Below are positions 47,364 through 58,219 of a DNA stretch of 64,000 nucleotides, one piece after another. Source of the stretch: AP-15 sp963795485 (GTDB lineage Bacteria > Pseudomonadota > Alphaproteobacteria > ATCC43930 > CGMCC-115725); contig CAWCIL010000008.1 in NCBI GenBank assembly GCA_963795485.1, positions 744,001 to 808,000 on the forward strand, written 5' to 3'. The notes beneath the pieces are model-generated. The model did not search any database and was not told the origin of the DNA. It saw only the letters and a program-made list of their open reading frames with translations. How positions within the stretch are numbered: the stretch's first letter is position 1; each line of letters opens with the position of its first letter. Made by a program: the position numbers and the translations under genes.

Positions 47364-48038
47364 ATGCGGGCGATATCGGCATTCGGACTGATCATCGTCA
47401 TGGCCAGCTTGGCGGCCTGCGTCCCGCCGCCAGCGCCGCCGCTGAATTCGCTCGCCTTCGCCAGGCGTCCGCCGCCGCCGGGCCAGCCCGGCTACCTGGA
47501 GACGATCAGATACGTCGACGACGGGATGCGCTATGCCGTGCCGAACGCCGCCTTCTTTGTTTCGGCAGACGGCGAGATGTGTTTTCAGGGAACGGTCATT
47601 CCCGGGGTGACCCTGGAATTCAGCCCGCCCTATTATTGGTGCATGAGCCCGTTCGACGTGAGCAACGTCGAGGCTCTCGAAAACGACATCAGCTACGTCA
47701 ACGAGGTGCGTCTGTGGTGCCGGCAGTCGAGCCCGCAATGCGCCCACAAGATCGCCTACCCGGACCAGTTCGACAATTCCAGGGTCGCCAACAGCATCGC
47801 CGCCGAAACCTTCCCGTTCAAACGCGAGCGGGCGGCGATCGAATACCTGGTTTATCTGATGGGCGGCGCGGTCGAGCCCGACGCGGCAATGGCGCCGGGG
47901 ATGCCGTCCGCGGCGCCGTCGGGCGGCCCGATCCCGCTCGCCGCGCTCGACGCGCTTGACACAGTTGACACGCTTGACACTGGGGCCTCAGCGGCTAGCG
48001 TCGGCGCGCCGACCCTGGCAACGGAGGAGAGCCGATGA
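47364..48038 (+). CDS. Exported lipoprotein of unknown function
   Basis: 224 residues. A signal peptide GLIIVMASLAAC with lipobox ASLAAC, followed by a Pro-rich linker PPPAPPLNSL, then a conserved-looking body ETIRYVDDGMRYAVPNAAFF, FSPPYYWCMSPFDVSNVEAL and VRLWCRQSSPQCAHKIAYPD with several Cys. The last ~40 residues (LDALDTVDTLDTGASAA) are low complexity and encoded by short CTTGACAC repeats. No named domain. The TGA overlaps the ATG of the NIPSNAP gene (ATGA). The C-terminal tail could be affected by an indel. Confidence 0.65.
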   Translation: MRAISAFGLIIVMASLAACVPPPAPPLNSLAFARRPPPPGQPGYLETIRYVDDGMRYAVPNAAFFVSADGEMCFQGTVIPGVTLEFSPPYYWCMSPFDVSNVEALENDISYVNEVRLWCRQSSPQCAHKIAYPDQFDNSRVANSIAAETFPFKRERAAIEYLVYLMGGAVEPDAAMAPGMPSAAPSGGPIPLAALDALDTVDTLDTGASAASVGAPTLATEESR

Positions 48039-48658
48039 TCATCGAGATGCGCACCTACACTTTGCAGCCGGGCACGGTCGCCAGTTTCGAGGAGCGCTTT
48101 GGCCAGGCGCTGCCGGCGCGGGCCAAGGTCTCGCCGCTCGCCGCCTTCTGGCACACCGAGGTCGGCCCGCTGAACCGGGTGATCCATGTCTGGCCCTACG
48201 AGGATTTGGCGGCGCGCACCCGGCTGCGCGAGCAGGCGACCCGGCAACCGGGCTGGCCGCCCAATGTGCGCGAATTCGTCGTCGAGCAGCACAGCGACGT
48301 CTATCTGCCGGCCCCCTTCTCGCCGGCGCTCGAGCCGCGCCAATTGGGCGGCCTCTACGAGATCCGCATCTATACCTTCAAGCCCGGCGGCATCCCCGGC
48401 GTGATCGACCGGTGGAGCGGCCATATCGCGCGGCGCATGGAGCTCTCGCCCTTGGTCGGCGCCTGGCACACCGAGCTCGGCGGACTCAACAAATGGTGCC
48501 ATATCTGGGCCTATAAGGATGCCGCCGACCGCTTCCGCATCCGCGAGGAAGCCCGCGCCAAGGGCATCTGGCCGCCGCCGTCGGGCGGGGGTCCGAACAT
48601 GATGATCCGCCAAGAGAACATGCTGGTCGTCCCGGCCGCCTTCTCGCCATTGCACTGA
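48035..48658 (+). CDS. NIPSNAP family protein
   Basis: 207 residues containing two tandem NIPSNAP dimeric alpha-beta barrel repeats: MIIEMRTYTLQPGTVASFEE with FWHTEVGPLNRVIHVWPYED, and GLYEIRIYTFKPGGIPGVID with AWHTELGGLNKWCHIWAYKD. NIPSNAP proteins occur next to catabolic genes; the biochemical role is not established. GGAGGAG precedes the start. Translationally coupled to the lipoprotein gene. Intact. Confidence 0.88.
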   Translation: MIIEMRTYTLQPGTVASFEERFGQALPARAKVSPLAAFWHTEVGPLNRVIHVWPYEDLAARTRLREQATRQPGWPPNVREFVVEQHSDVYLPAPFSPALEPRQLGGLYEIRIYTFKPGGIPGVIDRWSGHIARRMELSPLVGAWHTELGGLNKWCHIWAYKDAADRFRIREEARAKGIWPPPSGGGPNMMIRQENMLVVPAAFSPLH

Positions 48659-48715
48659 CCCGCAGCCCTGCCCTGCCCGTCCCTCGCCGGGGCGGGCAGC
48701 CGTGGCGGAGCCGCA

Positions 48716-49873
48716 TCAATGGCGGCCGCCGCGTGCAAGGCGATGTCGATCGCCCGGTAGCCGAGGAGGCTCTGCAGTGCGCCGCGGCGAAAGAAGCCAG
48801 CCGTTACCGCGACCACCATGTCCTCGCTCGGCACTACAAAGATGCGCTGTCCGCCCCAGCCGACAGCGCTGACCCATTCGATCTCGCGTCCTTCGATCGG
48901 CGAGCGGCCGAGCCACCAGAGATAGCCGTAGGAATCGAAGCCGGCAAACGGCAGCATCGTCCATTCGGGAATTTGCGGCGTCGTCATTTGCTGGATCCAG
49001 GCCGCTGAGACGATTTGCTGGCCGTTCCACTTGCCGCGATCGAGCACGAGCTGCCCGATCTTCGCCATGTCGCGCGGCCGCAGCCGCAGCCCCCAGGCGG
49101 CCGAGAGATTGCCGCCATGCCACCACTCCCAATGGGTGATGCCGAGCGGGTCGAACAGCGCCTGCTTGGCAAACTTGGCGAGCGGCTCGCCGGTCGTCTT
49201 CGTCAGGATGTCGCCGATCACCTCGACGCCGCCGCTGTTGTAGTTCCACACTTTCCCGGGCTCTGCCGCGAGCGGCCGCTCCAGCACGAAGCGATAGGGA
49301 TCGGGAGTAAAATTCATCCGATGCTCGATGTTCGTCGGATTGTTGTAGGAAACGGCCGATTTCAGGCCAGTCGAGACCGGAGCTCATCGACAGCAGGGTG
49401 CGCAAGGTGATCAGATTCTTGCCTGGCGTGCCAAGATCTTGATCTTCCGGGAGCAGGGAGAAGACCGGAGCGTCGACGGTCTTGAGCAGGCCGCGGTCGA
49501 GAGCAACGCCGACGAGCAGTGCGACGACGCTTTTCGTGACCGAACGCAGATCGTGCAAGGTATCGGCGTCGTGCGGCACGAGGCCGAGCGAGGGTCCCCA
49601 GCGCACGTCGCCGCCGGCGAAGTAATGCTCATAGACCAGCACGCCATGGCGGATGATGACGATGCCGTGGGGATCGGCCGCCTGCCATTGTTCGAAGACC
49701 GGGCCGATCGCGCAGATCAGCTTTGGATCGAGCCCCTCCTGCTCGGGTGGCGCAACCTTCCAGCCATCCGTCATCGCACTCGGCGCGCCGCAATTCGGCG
49801 GCGACGCGCTCCGCGCCGGCACCGGCAACAGGGCGGCCCCGAGGGCAAGTAGTGCGATCCACCGCATGGCCAT
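48716..49873 (-). CDS. Serine hydrolase, beta-lactamase/transpeptidase-like (class C fold), frameshifted
   Basis: A periplasmic penicillin-binding-like serine hydrolase. Signal peptide ALLALGAALLPVPARS; SxxK motif in LRSVTKSVVALLVGVALD, the tyrosine motif in KVWNYNSGGVEVIGD, and ITHWEWWHGGNLSAAWGLRL then RDMAKIGQLVLDRGKWNG. A frameshift near 49365 (after GLDWPE) moves the rest into another frame (LKSAVSYNNPTNIEH follows in register). The 3' end is in doubt: that frame runs on into the NIPSNAP antisense, while another frame stops at 48716, so a second shift near 48760 is likely. Substrate unknown. Confidence 0.75.
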   Translation of the reverse strand: MAMRWIALLALGAALLPVPARSASPPNCGAPSAMTDGWKVAPPEQEGLDPKLICAIGPVFEQWQAADPHGIVIIRHGVLVYEHYFAGGDVRWGPSLGLVPHDADTLHDLRSVTKSVVALLVGVALDRGLLKTVDAPVFSLLPEDQDLGTPGKNLITLRTLLSMSSGLDWPEIGRFLQQSDEHRASDEFYSRSLSLRAGAAARGRARESVELQQRRRRGDRRHPDEDDRRAARQVCQAGAVRPARHHPLGVVAWRQSLGRLGAAAAAARHGEDRAARARSRQVERPANRLSGLDPANDDAANSRMDDAAVCRLRFLRLSLVARPLADRRTRDRMGQRCRLGRTAHLCSAERGHGGRGNGWLLSPRRTAEPPRLPGDRHRLARGGRH

Positions 49874-50239
49874 GCTCCTCCCGTTCAGTGCCGATCGCTG
49901 TTGAAGCTGTTTTCTCGGGTTGTGCGATCAATTGCTGTTTTTGTGATTTTAGCCGATGTAAGGCACAACGGCATTCGCTTTTCCGCGCTGCGCCTGCGGC
50001 CTCTGCGCCGAGGCTTAGCTCGCCATCGCCAGCGGCTTTCTTGAGCGCGCTGCCATAATCGAGACACGCAATCAACTTGAGACCCGCAGGTTATCGGCAA
50101 CGGCAGCGGCGTCGCCCGCCCGGCCCAATGCGTCGCCTTTGACGACTGGCTTCCGCTGGATTAAATATCGGGTCAATCAATGCCGCACGGCTCGCAGAAA
50201 CCGGCGGCGCAATAAATCAAAATCGAACCGGAGGAACTC
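49874..50239. other. Intergenic region upstream of the MFS gene, nothing recognised
   Basis: A 366-base region between divergent genes. It holds short frames only. Relatively AT-rich patches near 49920-49965 and 50160-50235 are where promoters could lie; GGAGGAAC just before 50240 is the MFS ribosome binding site. No riboswitch or RNA gene was identified. Confidence 0.4.
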
Positions 50240-51628
50240 ATGCTGGAGCTGCTCGATCAGCAAAAGACGCTGACGGTCAATCAATGGAAAATTTTCACCG
50301 CCTGCGTGTTCTCGGTCATGCTCGATTTTTTTGATTTCGGCCTGATCGGATTCACGCTGGCTTTCTTTGTGAGGGATTGGCATCTGACCTTTGGTCAATC
50401 GGGAGTGATCCTGTTCGCTTCCGGAATTGCGGCAATACCGGGCGGAATTTTCTTCGGTTGGCTCGGTGACAAGGTTGGCCGCCGCACGGTGTTCATGATC
50501 ACGATCCTGACCTTTTCGCTCGCCACCGGGACGATGGCGGTAACCCCGGAGCGCAGCTGGATTTTCCTCGCGGCCATGCGCTTCGTCGTCGGTTTGGGGG
50601 TGGGCGGCATGGCCGCCGCCGATCTGCCGCTGCTGCAGGAATTCATGCCGGCGTCGAAGCGGGGCTGGATCAGCGGGCTGTCGATCGGCCTGTTGCCGCT
50701 GGGCCCTCTCTTGGCCGCGACCCTCAGCGCCACTCTCGGAGCCGTCATCGGCTGGCGCGGCTTGTTCGCGTGCGGATTGCTGCCGGCGCTGATGGCCTTT
50801 GTCATCCGCCTGTGGGTGCCCGAATCGCCGCGCTGGCTCTTTGGCCAGGGCCGGCTCGAGGAAGCCCGCCGGTCGCTCGCCTGGGCGTTGCAGATGGCGC
50901 CCCAGGATATCGCGTTGCCGACTTCGCTTCCCGAACAGCGCAAGACGGCGTGGCGCGAATTGTTTAAATATCCGCGCAGCGTCGCGGCGGCCTGTCTGAC
51001 CGGATTGAGCCAGACGGGCGGCGTTGGCATCGCCTTGTGGGGGGTGACCTTGCTGGTGCTGGTGCTGAAGGTTACGCCAGCCGAAGCATCGTTCCTGACA
51101 ATCTGGATCGCCTTCATCGGCATCCCCGGACGGGTGTTCGGCGCTTGGCTGTCCGAGGCGCTCGGGCGCCGCTATGGCGGGGCGCTTTTGGCGCTGGTGG
51201 CAGGCCTGGTGACGTCGCTTGCCGGATATCTGCACAGCGCCTTTCTCGGGACCGTCTCGGTCTTTTATATCATGCTGTTGGTCCACAGCTTTTTTGCCAA
51301 CGGCAATTACGCGATCGTGTTTCCATATATGGCGGAGCTGTGGCCGGCATCGTTGCGCGCGAGCGGTTTTGGTCTCGTCTATGGGATGAGCAATTTGGGC
51401 AAGTTTATCGGGCCGGCCGGTCTCGCCGTGATCGCCGGCGCGTCGAATTACGTCAGCCCGAAGGCGACCCTCAACGCGATCGTGCCGGGCTTCAATTATT
51501 TTGCCGTCTGGTATCTGCTCGCAGTCTTTGCCTTCCTGTTCGTCGGCATCGAGACCAGGGGCCGCACCATCGAGGAACTCGACGCGGCACTGGTCCGGCC
51601 GACGCCGGCCAAGGCGGCGGCGCAATAG
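50240..51628 (+). CDS. MFS transporter, aromatic acid:H+ symporter / sugar-porter-like
   Basis: 462 residues, 12 helices, intact. DFFDFGLIGFTLAFFVRDWH opens TM1; WLGDKVGRRTVFMI is motif A; RFVVGLGVGGMAAADLPLLQ is TM4; WVPESPRWLFGQGR after TM6 is the PESPRWL motif of the sugar porter/AAHS group; GNYAIVFPYMAELWPASLRA lies in the C-half. Members import aromatic or other organic acids. It precedes a convergent amidohydrolase, suggesting uptake of a catabolised substrate. Strong GGAGGA ribosome binding site. Confidence 0.88.
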   Translation: MLELLDQQKTLTVNQWKIFTACVFSVMLDFFDFGLIGFTLAFFVRDWHLTFGQSGVILFASGIAAIPGGIFFGWLGDKVGRRTVFMITILTFSLATGTMAVTPERSWIFLAAMRFVVGLGVGGMAAADLPLLQEFMPASKRGWISGLSIGLLPLGPLLAATLSATLGAVIGWRGLFACGLLPALMAFVIRLWVPESPRWLFGQGRLEEARRSLAWALQMAPQDIALPTSLPEQRKTAWRELFKYPRSVAAACLTGLSQTGGVGIALWGVTLLVLVLKVTPAEASFLTIWIAFIGIPGRVFGAWLSEALGRRYGGALLALVAGLVTSLAGYLHSAFLGTVSVFYIMLLVHSFFANGNYAIVFPYMAELWPASLRASGFGLVYGMSNLGKFIGPAGLAVIAGASNYVSPKATLNAIVPGFNYFAVWYLLAVFAFLFVGIETRGRTIEELDAALVRPTPAKAAAQ

Positions 51629-51629
51629 T

Positions 51630-51655
51630 GCCGTCGCCCCTCACCCGCCTCGCTT
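51630..51655. repeat. Fragment of repeat family A
   Basis: CCCCTCACCCGCCTCGCTTAG is the reverse complement of the end of the repeats at 3845 and 32445. It separates the MFS stop from the amidohydrolase stop. Confidence 0.4.
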
Positions 51656-52816
51656 AGTTGACGAAGCGGTAGAGCCTGGCGGCGTTGTCGCAGACGATCT
51701 TCTTGCGTGTCGCGGCGGGCAATTGGCCGAGTTCGCGCTCGATGTATTCCTGCGAATCGGGCCACACCCCATCGGGGTGCGGAAAGTCCGAGCCCCACAT
51801 GATGTTGTCCTCGCCGAGCTCGTCCAAGAGTTTGACGCCGATCGGGTCGCGTCTGGTAGGTGGCGTAGCACTGCCGCCGCCAGTATTCGCTTGGCCTCAT
51901 CTTCAGATCGAGCTGCTTGAACTGGTCCTCCCACTCGGCGTCCATGCGTTGCAGGATGTAGGGGATCCAGCCGGTGCCGGCCTCGCCGATGACGAGCTTG
52001 ATGCCGGGATGGTGCTCGAGCACGCCGGCGAAAATGACCGACATCAAGACGTCCGACATATACATCTGAAAGCTGGTGATGCTGGAGGCGCGGGCGGCGA
52101 GCGCCACCTTGGGCGCCAATTTGGTAAAGTCCCGCCGCACCCCGCTGCCGATCGTGTGGAAATGCACCGGCAGGCCGCTCGCCGCGACCGCGTCCCACAT
52201 CGGGTTCCACCATGGGTCCCACAACGGCGTCATGTCGCCCCGGCGCGAGATTTCGAGCCCGCGCACGCCGCCGCGCCGCGCCACCCGCTCGATCTCGCCG
52301 ACCGCGGCGTCGATATCGTGGTTCGGGATGCAGGCGAGCCCGGCAAAGCGGTCGGGGTGGGTGTTGCAGAACTGGGCGAGCCACTCGTTGTAGATGCGCA
52401 GCATTTCGCCGGCGGCTTCGTCGTCGTTGATCCGGCTGGTGGCGCCGAGGATGCCGTACAACACCTCGGCCTGGATGCCGTCGCGGTCCTGGTCCTTGAT
52501 CCGCAGTTCCGGGCTCGGTCATGCGGCGGATGCCCTTCTTGCCGTCCTCGTAGATCCCCTGCGACGCCATCCGGTCGGAGCGGTGGATCTTGCCCGGCTC
52601 ATAGAGGCGGCCGGCCGAGCCCATGCCGTTCATCAGCCCGAAGGACGCGCCCGATTTGGTGACCCACTCCTTGCCGCGCTCGCCGTCGGTCACATAGGGC
52701 ATGCGGTCCTTCAGCGCCGCGGGCGCGTTGGCGGTGAACAGATCGGGCGGCAGCCAGATCAGATCGATGTGGCAATCGGCCGAGATCACATCGTATTTCA
52801 TCGGCATATCCTCCAT
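51654..52816 (-). CDS. Amidohydrolase (ACMSD-like amidohydrolase_2), two frameshifts
   Basis: About 385 residues of the metal-dependent TIM-barrel decarboxylase/hydrolase family. VISADCHIDLIWLPPDLFTA opens the metal site; SGLPVHFHTIGSG carries ligand His; LEHHPGIKLVIGEAGTGWIP and MWGSDFPHPDG complete the set. Frames break near 52515 and 51860. The C-terminus QLPAATRKKIVCDNAARLYR then FVN ends at TAA 51654-51656. ACMSD relatives decarboxylate aromatic or muconate semialdehydes; the ligand is unknown. A remnant of repeat family A lies just after the preceding MFS stop. Confidence 0.82.
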
Positions 52817-52876
52817 GCGAGCCCGAGTTTAGCATGACTCGCGCGGCGACCGAGCGCGACTGAAATTTCCAATGCG

Positions 52877-54097
52877 ATGAGGCGCGAAGCAATGGACCAG
52901 ACGCGGGCGAACATGCCGCTGGCGGATGTGACCGTGATCGATTTCGGCCAGATCTTTCAGGGGCCCTATGCGACCCTGCTGATGGCCAAGGCCGGCGCCT
53001 TTGTGATCAAGATCGAGCCGCCGCGCGGCGAGCCCGGCCGGCGCCGCGCCGAACCCGGCAAGAGCGCCACCCTGCCCTTCGCGATGCTGAACCAGAACAA
53101 GCACGCGGTGACCCTCAATCTGAAGGAGCCGCGCGGCCGCGAATTGCTGTTCCGCATGGTGGAACGGGCCGACGTGCTGCTCGAAAACTTTTCGCCCGGC
53201 ACGATGGACGGGCTCGGCGTCGGCTGGAGCCGATTGCACGAGATCAACCCGCGGCTGATCTATGCTTCGGGCACCGGGTTCGGGCTCAGCGGCCCCGACC
53301 GCGACAATCTGGCGATGGACATGACGATCCAGGCGGCCTCGGGGATCATGAGCGTGACCGGCTTCCCGGACGGCCCGCCGGTCAAGGCCGGCCCGACCCT
53401 GGTCGATTTCATGGGCGGAATTCACCTCTATGCCGGGGTCGTGACGGCGCTCTACGACCGCGACCGCAGCGGGGTCGGCCGGCTCGTCGAGGTGTCGATG
53501 CAGGAGACGGTCTATCCGACCCTCGCCAGCAGCTTCGAATATTATCACCGCACCGGAAAAGTCCCGCCGCGCACCGGCAACCGCCAATCGGCGCTCAACA
53601 GCGCGCCCTACAACGTGTTTCCGACCAAGGACGGGCATGTCGCGATCCACATCGTGACCGAGGCGCATTTCCAGAATTTGCTGAAGGCGATGGGCCGCGA
53701 GGATCTGGCCGACGACCCGCGCTTCGCGACCAATGCCGGCCGCGTCGCGCATATGGAGGAGACCGACGCGCTGGTCGCCGAATGGACCCGGACCCTCGGC
53801 AAGATGGAGGTGTTCGCCCGCACCAAGGAATACCGCATCCCGTGCGCGCCGGTGCGCAACGCGCCCGAAGTCATGAACGACCCGCACATGCACGAGCGCG
53901 GCATGCTCGAACGCATCGACCACCCCGAACTCGGCCCGATCGTGGTGCCGACGACGCCCCTGCGCCTGCACGGCACCGCCAAGGTCAAGACCCGCCCGAG
54001 CCCGACCATCGGCCAGCACAACGCCGAAATCTACGGCGGCTGGCTCGGCTTGTCGGCCGCCGAAATCAAGGAGCTGAGGGAAGCGGGCGTCATCTGA
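52877..54097 (+). CDS. CaiB/BaiF family CoA transferase
   Basis: 406 residues of the family III (formyl-CoA transferase) fold. VIDFGQIFQGPYATLLMAKA, PPRGEPGRRRAEPGKSATLP, LNQNKHAVTLNLKEPRGREL and RADVLLENFSPGTMDGLGVG are present, with GFGLSGPDRDNLAMDMTIQA and the catalytic Asp in this loop. It moves CoA between acids, typically in carnitine, oxalate or aromatic acid breakdown. It lies divergent from the amidohydrolase with a 60-base gap. An internal Met (residue 6) could also be the start. Intact. Confidence 0.88.
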   Translation: MRREAMDQTRANMPLADVTVIDFGQIFQGPYATLLMAKAGAFVIKIEPPRGEPGRRRAEPGKSATLPFAMLNQNKHAVTLNLKEPRGRELLFRMVERADVLLENFSPGTMDGLGVGWSRLHEINPRLIYASGTGFGLSGPDRDNLAMDMTIQAASGIMSVTGFPDGPPVKAGPTLVDFMGGIHLYAGVVTALYDRDRSGVGRLVEVSMQETVYPTLASSFEYYHRTGKVPPRTGNRQSALNSAPYNVFPTKDGHVAIHIVTEAHFQNLLKAMGREDLADDPRFATNAGRVAHMEETDALVAEWTRTLGKMEVFARTKEYRIPCAPVRNAPEVMNDPHMHERGMLERIDHPELGPIVVPTTPLRLHGTAKVKTRPSPTIGQHNAEIYGGWLGLSAAEIKELREAGVI

Positions 54098-54131
54098 TCG
54101 GCCGTGCTAATCCGGGTTCGGAAGTGATCCG

Positions 54132-54443
54132 CTAATGGCCGATAAGCCGGAACAGCGCCGCCACTCCGCCCAAAATCGCGAGGGTCTGCAAGCCGACGGC
54201 CCCGAACATCCACTTCAAGATTTCGGCGCGCGCTTCGGCGATCTTTCCCTCCGTCTCGGCGATCTTTCCCTCCAGCCGCGCCGTCGCCTCGCCGAGCCGC
54301 AAGTCGAGATATTCCCTGGTTACGACGGCGTCGCCGACGGTTTCCGAAAGGGCGCTGGCGATTTCCTGTGCCTGCCGGCCGGGTAGCCCCGCAGCCTCCA
54401 GCCGCTGCGCGAGCTTCAGAGTGTCGAATGCGACTGCACCCAT
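54132..54443 (-). CDS. DUF1640-like coiled-coil membrane protein
   Basis: 103 residues: FDTLKLAQRLEAAGLPGRQA (DUF1640-like N-terminus with amphipathic helices), a Glu/Lys/Ala heptad coiled coil TARLEGKIAETEGKIAEARA, then one C-terminal membrane helix MFGAVGLQTLAILGGVAALF. Related proteins include mitochondrial MCUR1-type proteins and bacterial ones of unknown role. Intact. It is convergent with the CoA transferase. Confidence 0.75.
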   Translation of the reverse strand: MGAVAFDTLKLAQRLEAAGLPGRQAQEIASALSETVGDAVVTREYLDLRLGEATARLEGKIAETEGKIAEARAEILKWMFGAVGLQTLAILGGVAALFRLIGH

Positions 54444-54486
54444 GACTGGGATTTAAGCTCAGAATAGGCGGGCGAACACAAGCGCC

Positions 54487-55758
54487 TCACCGCCGGAACA
54501 CGCCGACCAGTTCGAGGTGCGGCGACCACACGAACTGGTCGACCGGCACCACCCGTTCGAGGCGAAAGCCGCCGGCGATCAGCCGCGCGGCGTCGCGGGC
54601 GAAGGTGGCGGGGTTGCACGAAACCGCGATGACGGTATCGAGCCCCGAAGCTGCAAGGGCCACGGCCTGTCGGAGGGCGCCGGCACGCGGCGGGTCGAAC
54701 ACTGCGGCGGAGTATCCTGCCATCGCCTCGGGCGCCAGCGGATCGCGCGCGAGATCGCGGCGCTCGACCGTGACACCCGGCACACTGGTCGCGGCCTCGG
54801 CCAGCGCTGCCGCTGCGCGCTCTTCGCCCTCGACCGCGTGCACCTTTCCGCTGCCGGCGAGCGCAAAGGCGAAGCTGCCGAGCCCGGCATAGAGATCGAG
54901 CGCGGGACGGTGCTTACCGATGGCTGCCATGACCTCCTCGACGAGGACGCGCTCGGCCGCCTCGCTCGCCTGCACAAAGTCGCCAGGTGGAAACCGCACC
55001 GCGACACCCGAGCGCATCATCCGCACCGGGCGCCGCTCGACGATCGGGATTTCCTCCTCGCGCGACCGCCAGACGATGCGGGCGAGGTCGCAGGCGCCGG
55101 CGAGCTCGGCCAGGGCCTCCACCGCCGTGAGCGCCGGCCGGTCGCCGACCTCGAGCAGGAGGTCGATGCCGCTGTCGGTACGGGTCAGGGTCGCCTCGGC
55201 CGCACCCCCGGGCGGCAACAGATCAGGGACGAGCCGACGCAGCGCGGCGACGAGCGCGAACAACGGCGGCTCGAGCACCAGACATTCGCGCAGATCGACG
55301 AGGTCGTGGCGAAACCGCTGGCGAAACCCGACGCACGCCGGCTGATGCCGATCGCGCGGCCGGGCGAGACCGAGCCGCGCCCGCCGCCGCCGCGGGGACA
55401 CCGCCCGCAGCGGTGCGACGACGCCCGGATCGATCCCCGCCCGCACAAGCGCCTGGTGCAGCGTGTCGAGCTTGACCGCCCGATAGAGATCGGCCTCGAG
55501 ATGCTGCAGGGCGCATCCGCCGCATCTGCCGAAATGCCGGCAAGGGGGTGGGGCGCGACCGGGCCCCCGATCGACAAGCTCGACGACCTGCGCCTCGAAA
55601 CCGCCGCCGCGGCGGGCGCCGAGCCGGGCGCGGACCCGGTCGTCCGGCGCGGTAAACGGCACATAGACCGGCACGCCGAGCCGGCGCGCGACGCCGTCGC
55701 CGGCGGCGCCGATCCGCTCGATCCTCAGCTCCACGAGTTCGCCATCACCCGCCGGCAT
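54487..55758 (-). CDS. 23S rRNA (uracil-5-)-methyltransferase, RumA/RlmD family
   Basis: 423 residues. TRAM-like N-terminus LVELRIERIGAAGDGVARRL, the [4Fe-4S] Cys cluster PPCRHFGRCGGCALQHLE, a SAM-binding PALDLYAGLGSFAFAL and the catalytic set AAVFDPPRAG and VIAVSCNPATFARDA (nucleophilic Cys). Enzymes of this family methylate U1939/U747 in 23S rRNA or tRNA U54; which one cannot be decided. ATG 55758 fits; the frame is open further upstream. Intact. Confidence 0.85.
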   Translation of the reverse strand: MPAGDGELVELRIERIGAAGDGVARRLGVPVYVPFTAPDDRVRARLGARRGGGFEAQVVELVDRGPGRAPPPCRHFGRCGGCALQHLEADLYRAVKLDTLHQALVRAGIDPGVVAPLRAVSPRRRRARLGLARPRDRHQPACVGFRQRFRHDLVDLRECLVLEPPLFALVAALRRLVPDLLPPGGAAEATLTRTDSGIDLLLEVGDRPALTAVEALAELAGACDLARIVWRSREEEIPIVERRPVRMMRSGVAVRFPPGDFVQASEAAERVLVEEVMAAIGKHRPALDLYAGLGSFAFALAGSGKVHAVEGEERAAAALAEAATSVPGVTVERRDLARDPLAPEAMAGYSAAVFDPPRAGALRQAVALAASGLDTVIAVSCNPATFARDAARLIAGGFRLERVVPVDQFVWSPHLELVGVFRR

Positions 55759-55878
55759 CGCGTCCCCTCTGGGCTGCGGTCGAAGGGTGGGGAGGAATGG
55801 CGCGCACGACCCCATATAACCGGAATGTCGGCGATGCCGAAGCGATCCGCCATCGCCGGGGGGGTACAGGGGTTTGCC

Positions 55879-55965
55879 ATGTATCAATGGGTCTATTGGA
55901 GCGGGATCACCTTGCTCGTGGTCTGGACTGCATTCTCGGCCTACAGCGCGCTCAGCGGGATGTAG
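55879..55965 (+). CDS. Possible tiny membrane protein (28 residues)
   Basis: ATG 55879 to TAG 55963-55965 encodes WVYWSGITLLVVWTAFSAYS, one hydrophobic helix, with TACAGGGG about nine bases upstream. A short hydrophobic product is plausible, but nothing else supports it. Confidence 0.3.
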   Translation: MYQWVYWSGITLLVVWTAFSAYSALSGM

Positions 55966-56182
55966 CCGTCAGCTGCATTTCTCTGAAGGGCGGCGCGGGA
56001 CTGACCGGCTGCGCCGCCGGACAGGCGAGCCGCTCGGAGAATGCAGCAGCATTTGCGCTCGGCGCGCAAGCTGACGATCGCCAGCAAGCTCTCTCGCTTC
56101 GGTTCGGGTCAAAACCCCTGCCGCCGCGAGCGCTCCGGGCCTATGATCAAGCTCGGACAGATCAGCGGGCGGGTGCATCCTG

Positions 56183-57677
<1,495 letters not shown>

Positions 57678-57874
57678 GGCCCCTCCTTAACCGCCGTTGA
57701 GGCGACTTCGCTAATGCGGGCTCGGGACAAGTATGGCCGCTGCCCAGCCCACGACCTGTCCAGGTGCCTGCATTCCTGGGCTCCCTGGAATCCCCTTCGG
57801 GCATAATCCCTCTGGGAGCGGGAAGATGGGCGTTGGCCGTTGTTGCAGGCGATGATTGTCGATAGGAGCGCAAA

Positions 57875-58210
57875 ATGGCTAATGACACCCTTAGCGGTGA
57901 TAACCTTTTGCGCAACGTACAAGCGTTTGTCGCTGAGAAATGGCAGCCGCATCATCCGTGCGATCGATGCGGCGCCTTTCACTGGTCAATCTTGCCGGGT
58001 AACGCTGCGGTGCTCCTCGAAGTGACAGTGGATGAGATACGGACGGACCTCAGAGCGATCCGGATTGATCTCGCTGAAATCAAAGGCAAGCTGTCGAACA
58101 TCCCGACGACCTTTCAGCTCGTGTTCATGCAAGCAGGTCTGATCCTCGCCATTTTTGCCGGGGTATTTGGCTTAGTGTTCGGCCTTCTGAAGCTGGCCTC
58201 GTCGCATTGA
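57875..58210 (+). CDS. Hypothetical zinc-ribbon-like protein with C-terminal membrane helix
   Basis: 111 residues: an N-terminal segment with a CxxC pair (HHPCDRCGAFHWSILPG), a middle helix VDEIRTDLRAIRIDLAEIKG, and a hydrophobic C-terminus FMQAGLILAIFAGVFGLVFG. GGAG about eight bases upstream supports ATG 57875. It has no named family known to me; the build (metal pair, coiled coil, single membrane helix) recalls the DUF1640-like protein at 54132, though without clear similarity. Confidence 0.55.
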   Translation: MANDTLSGDNLLRNVQAFVAEKWQPHHPCDRCGAFHWSILPGNAAVLLEVTVDEIRTDLRAIRIDLAEIKGKLSNIPTTFQLVFMQAGLILAIFAGVFGLVFGLLKLASSH

Positions 58211-58219
58211 GCCGGAAAG

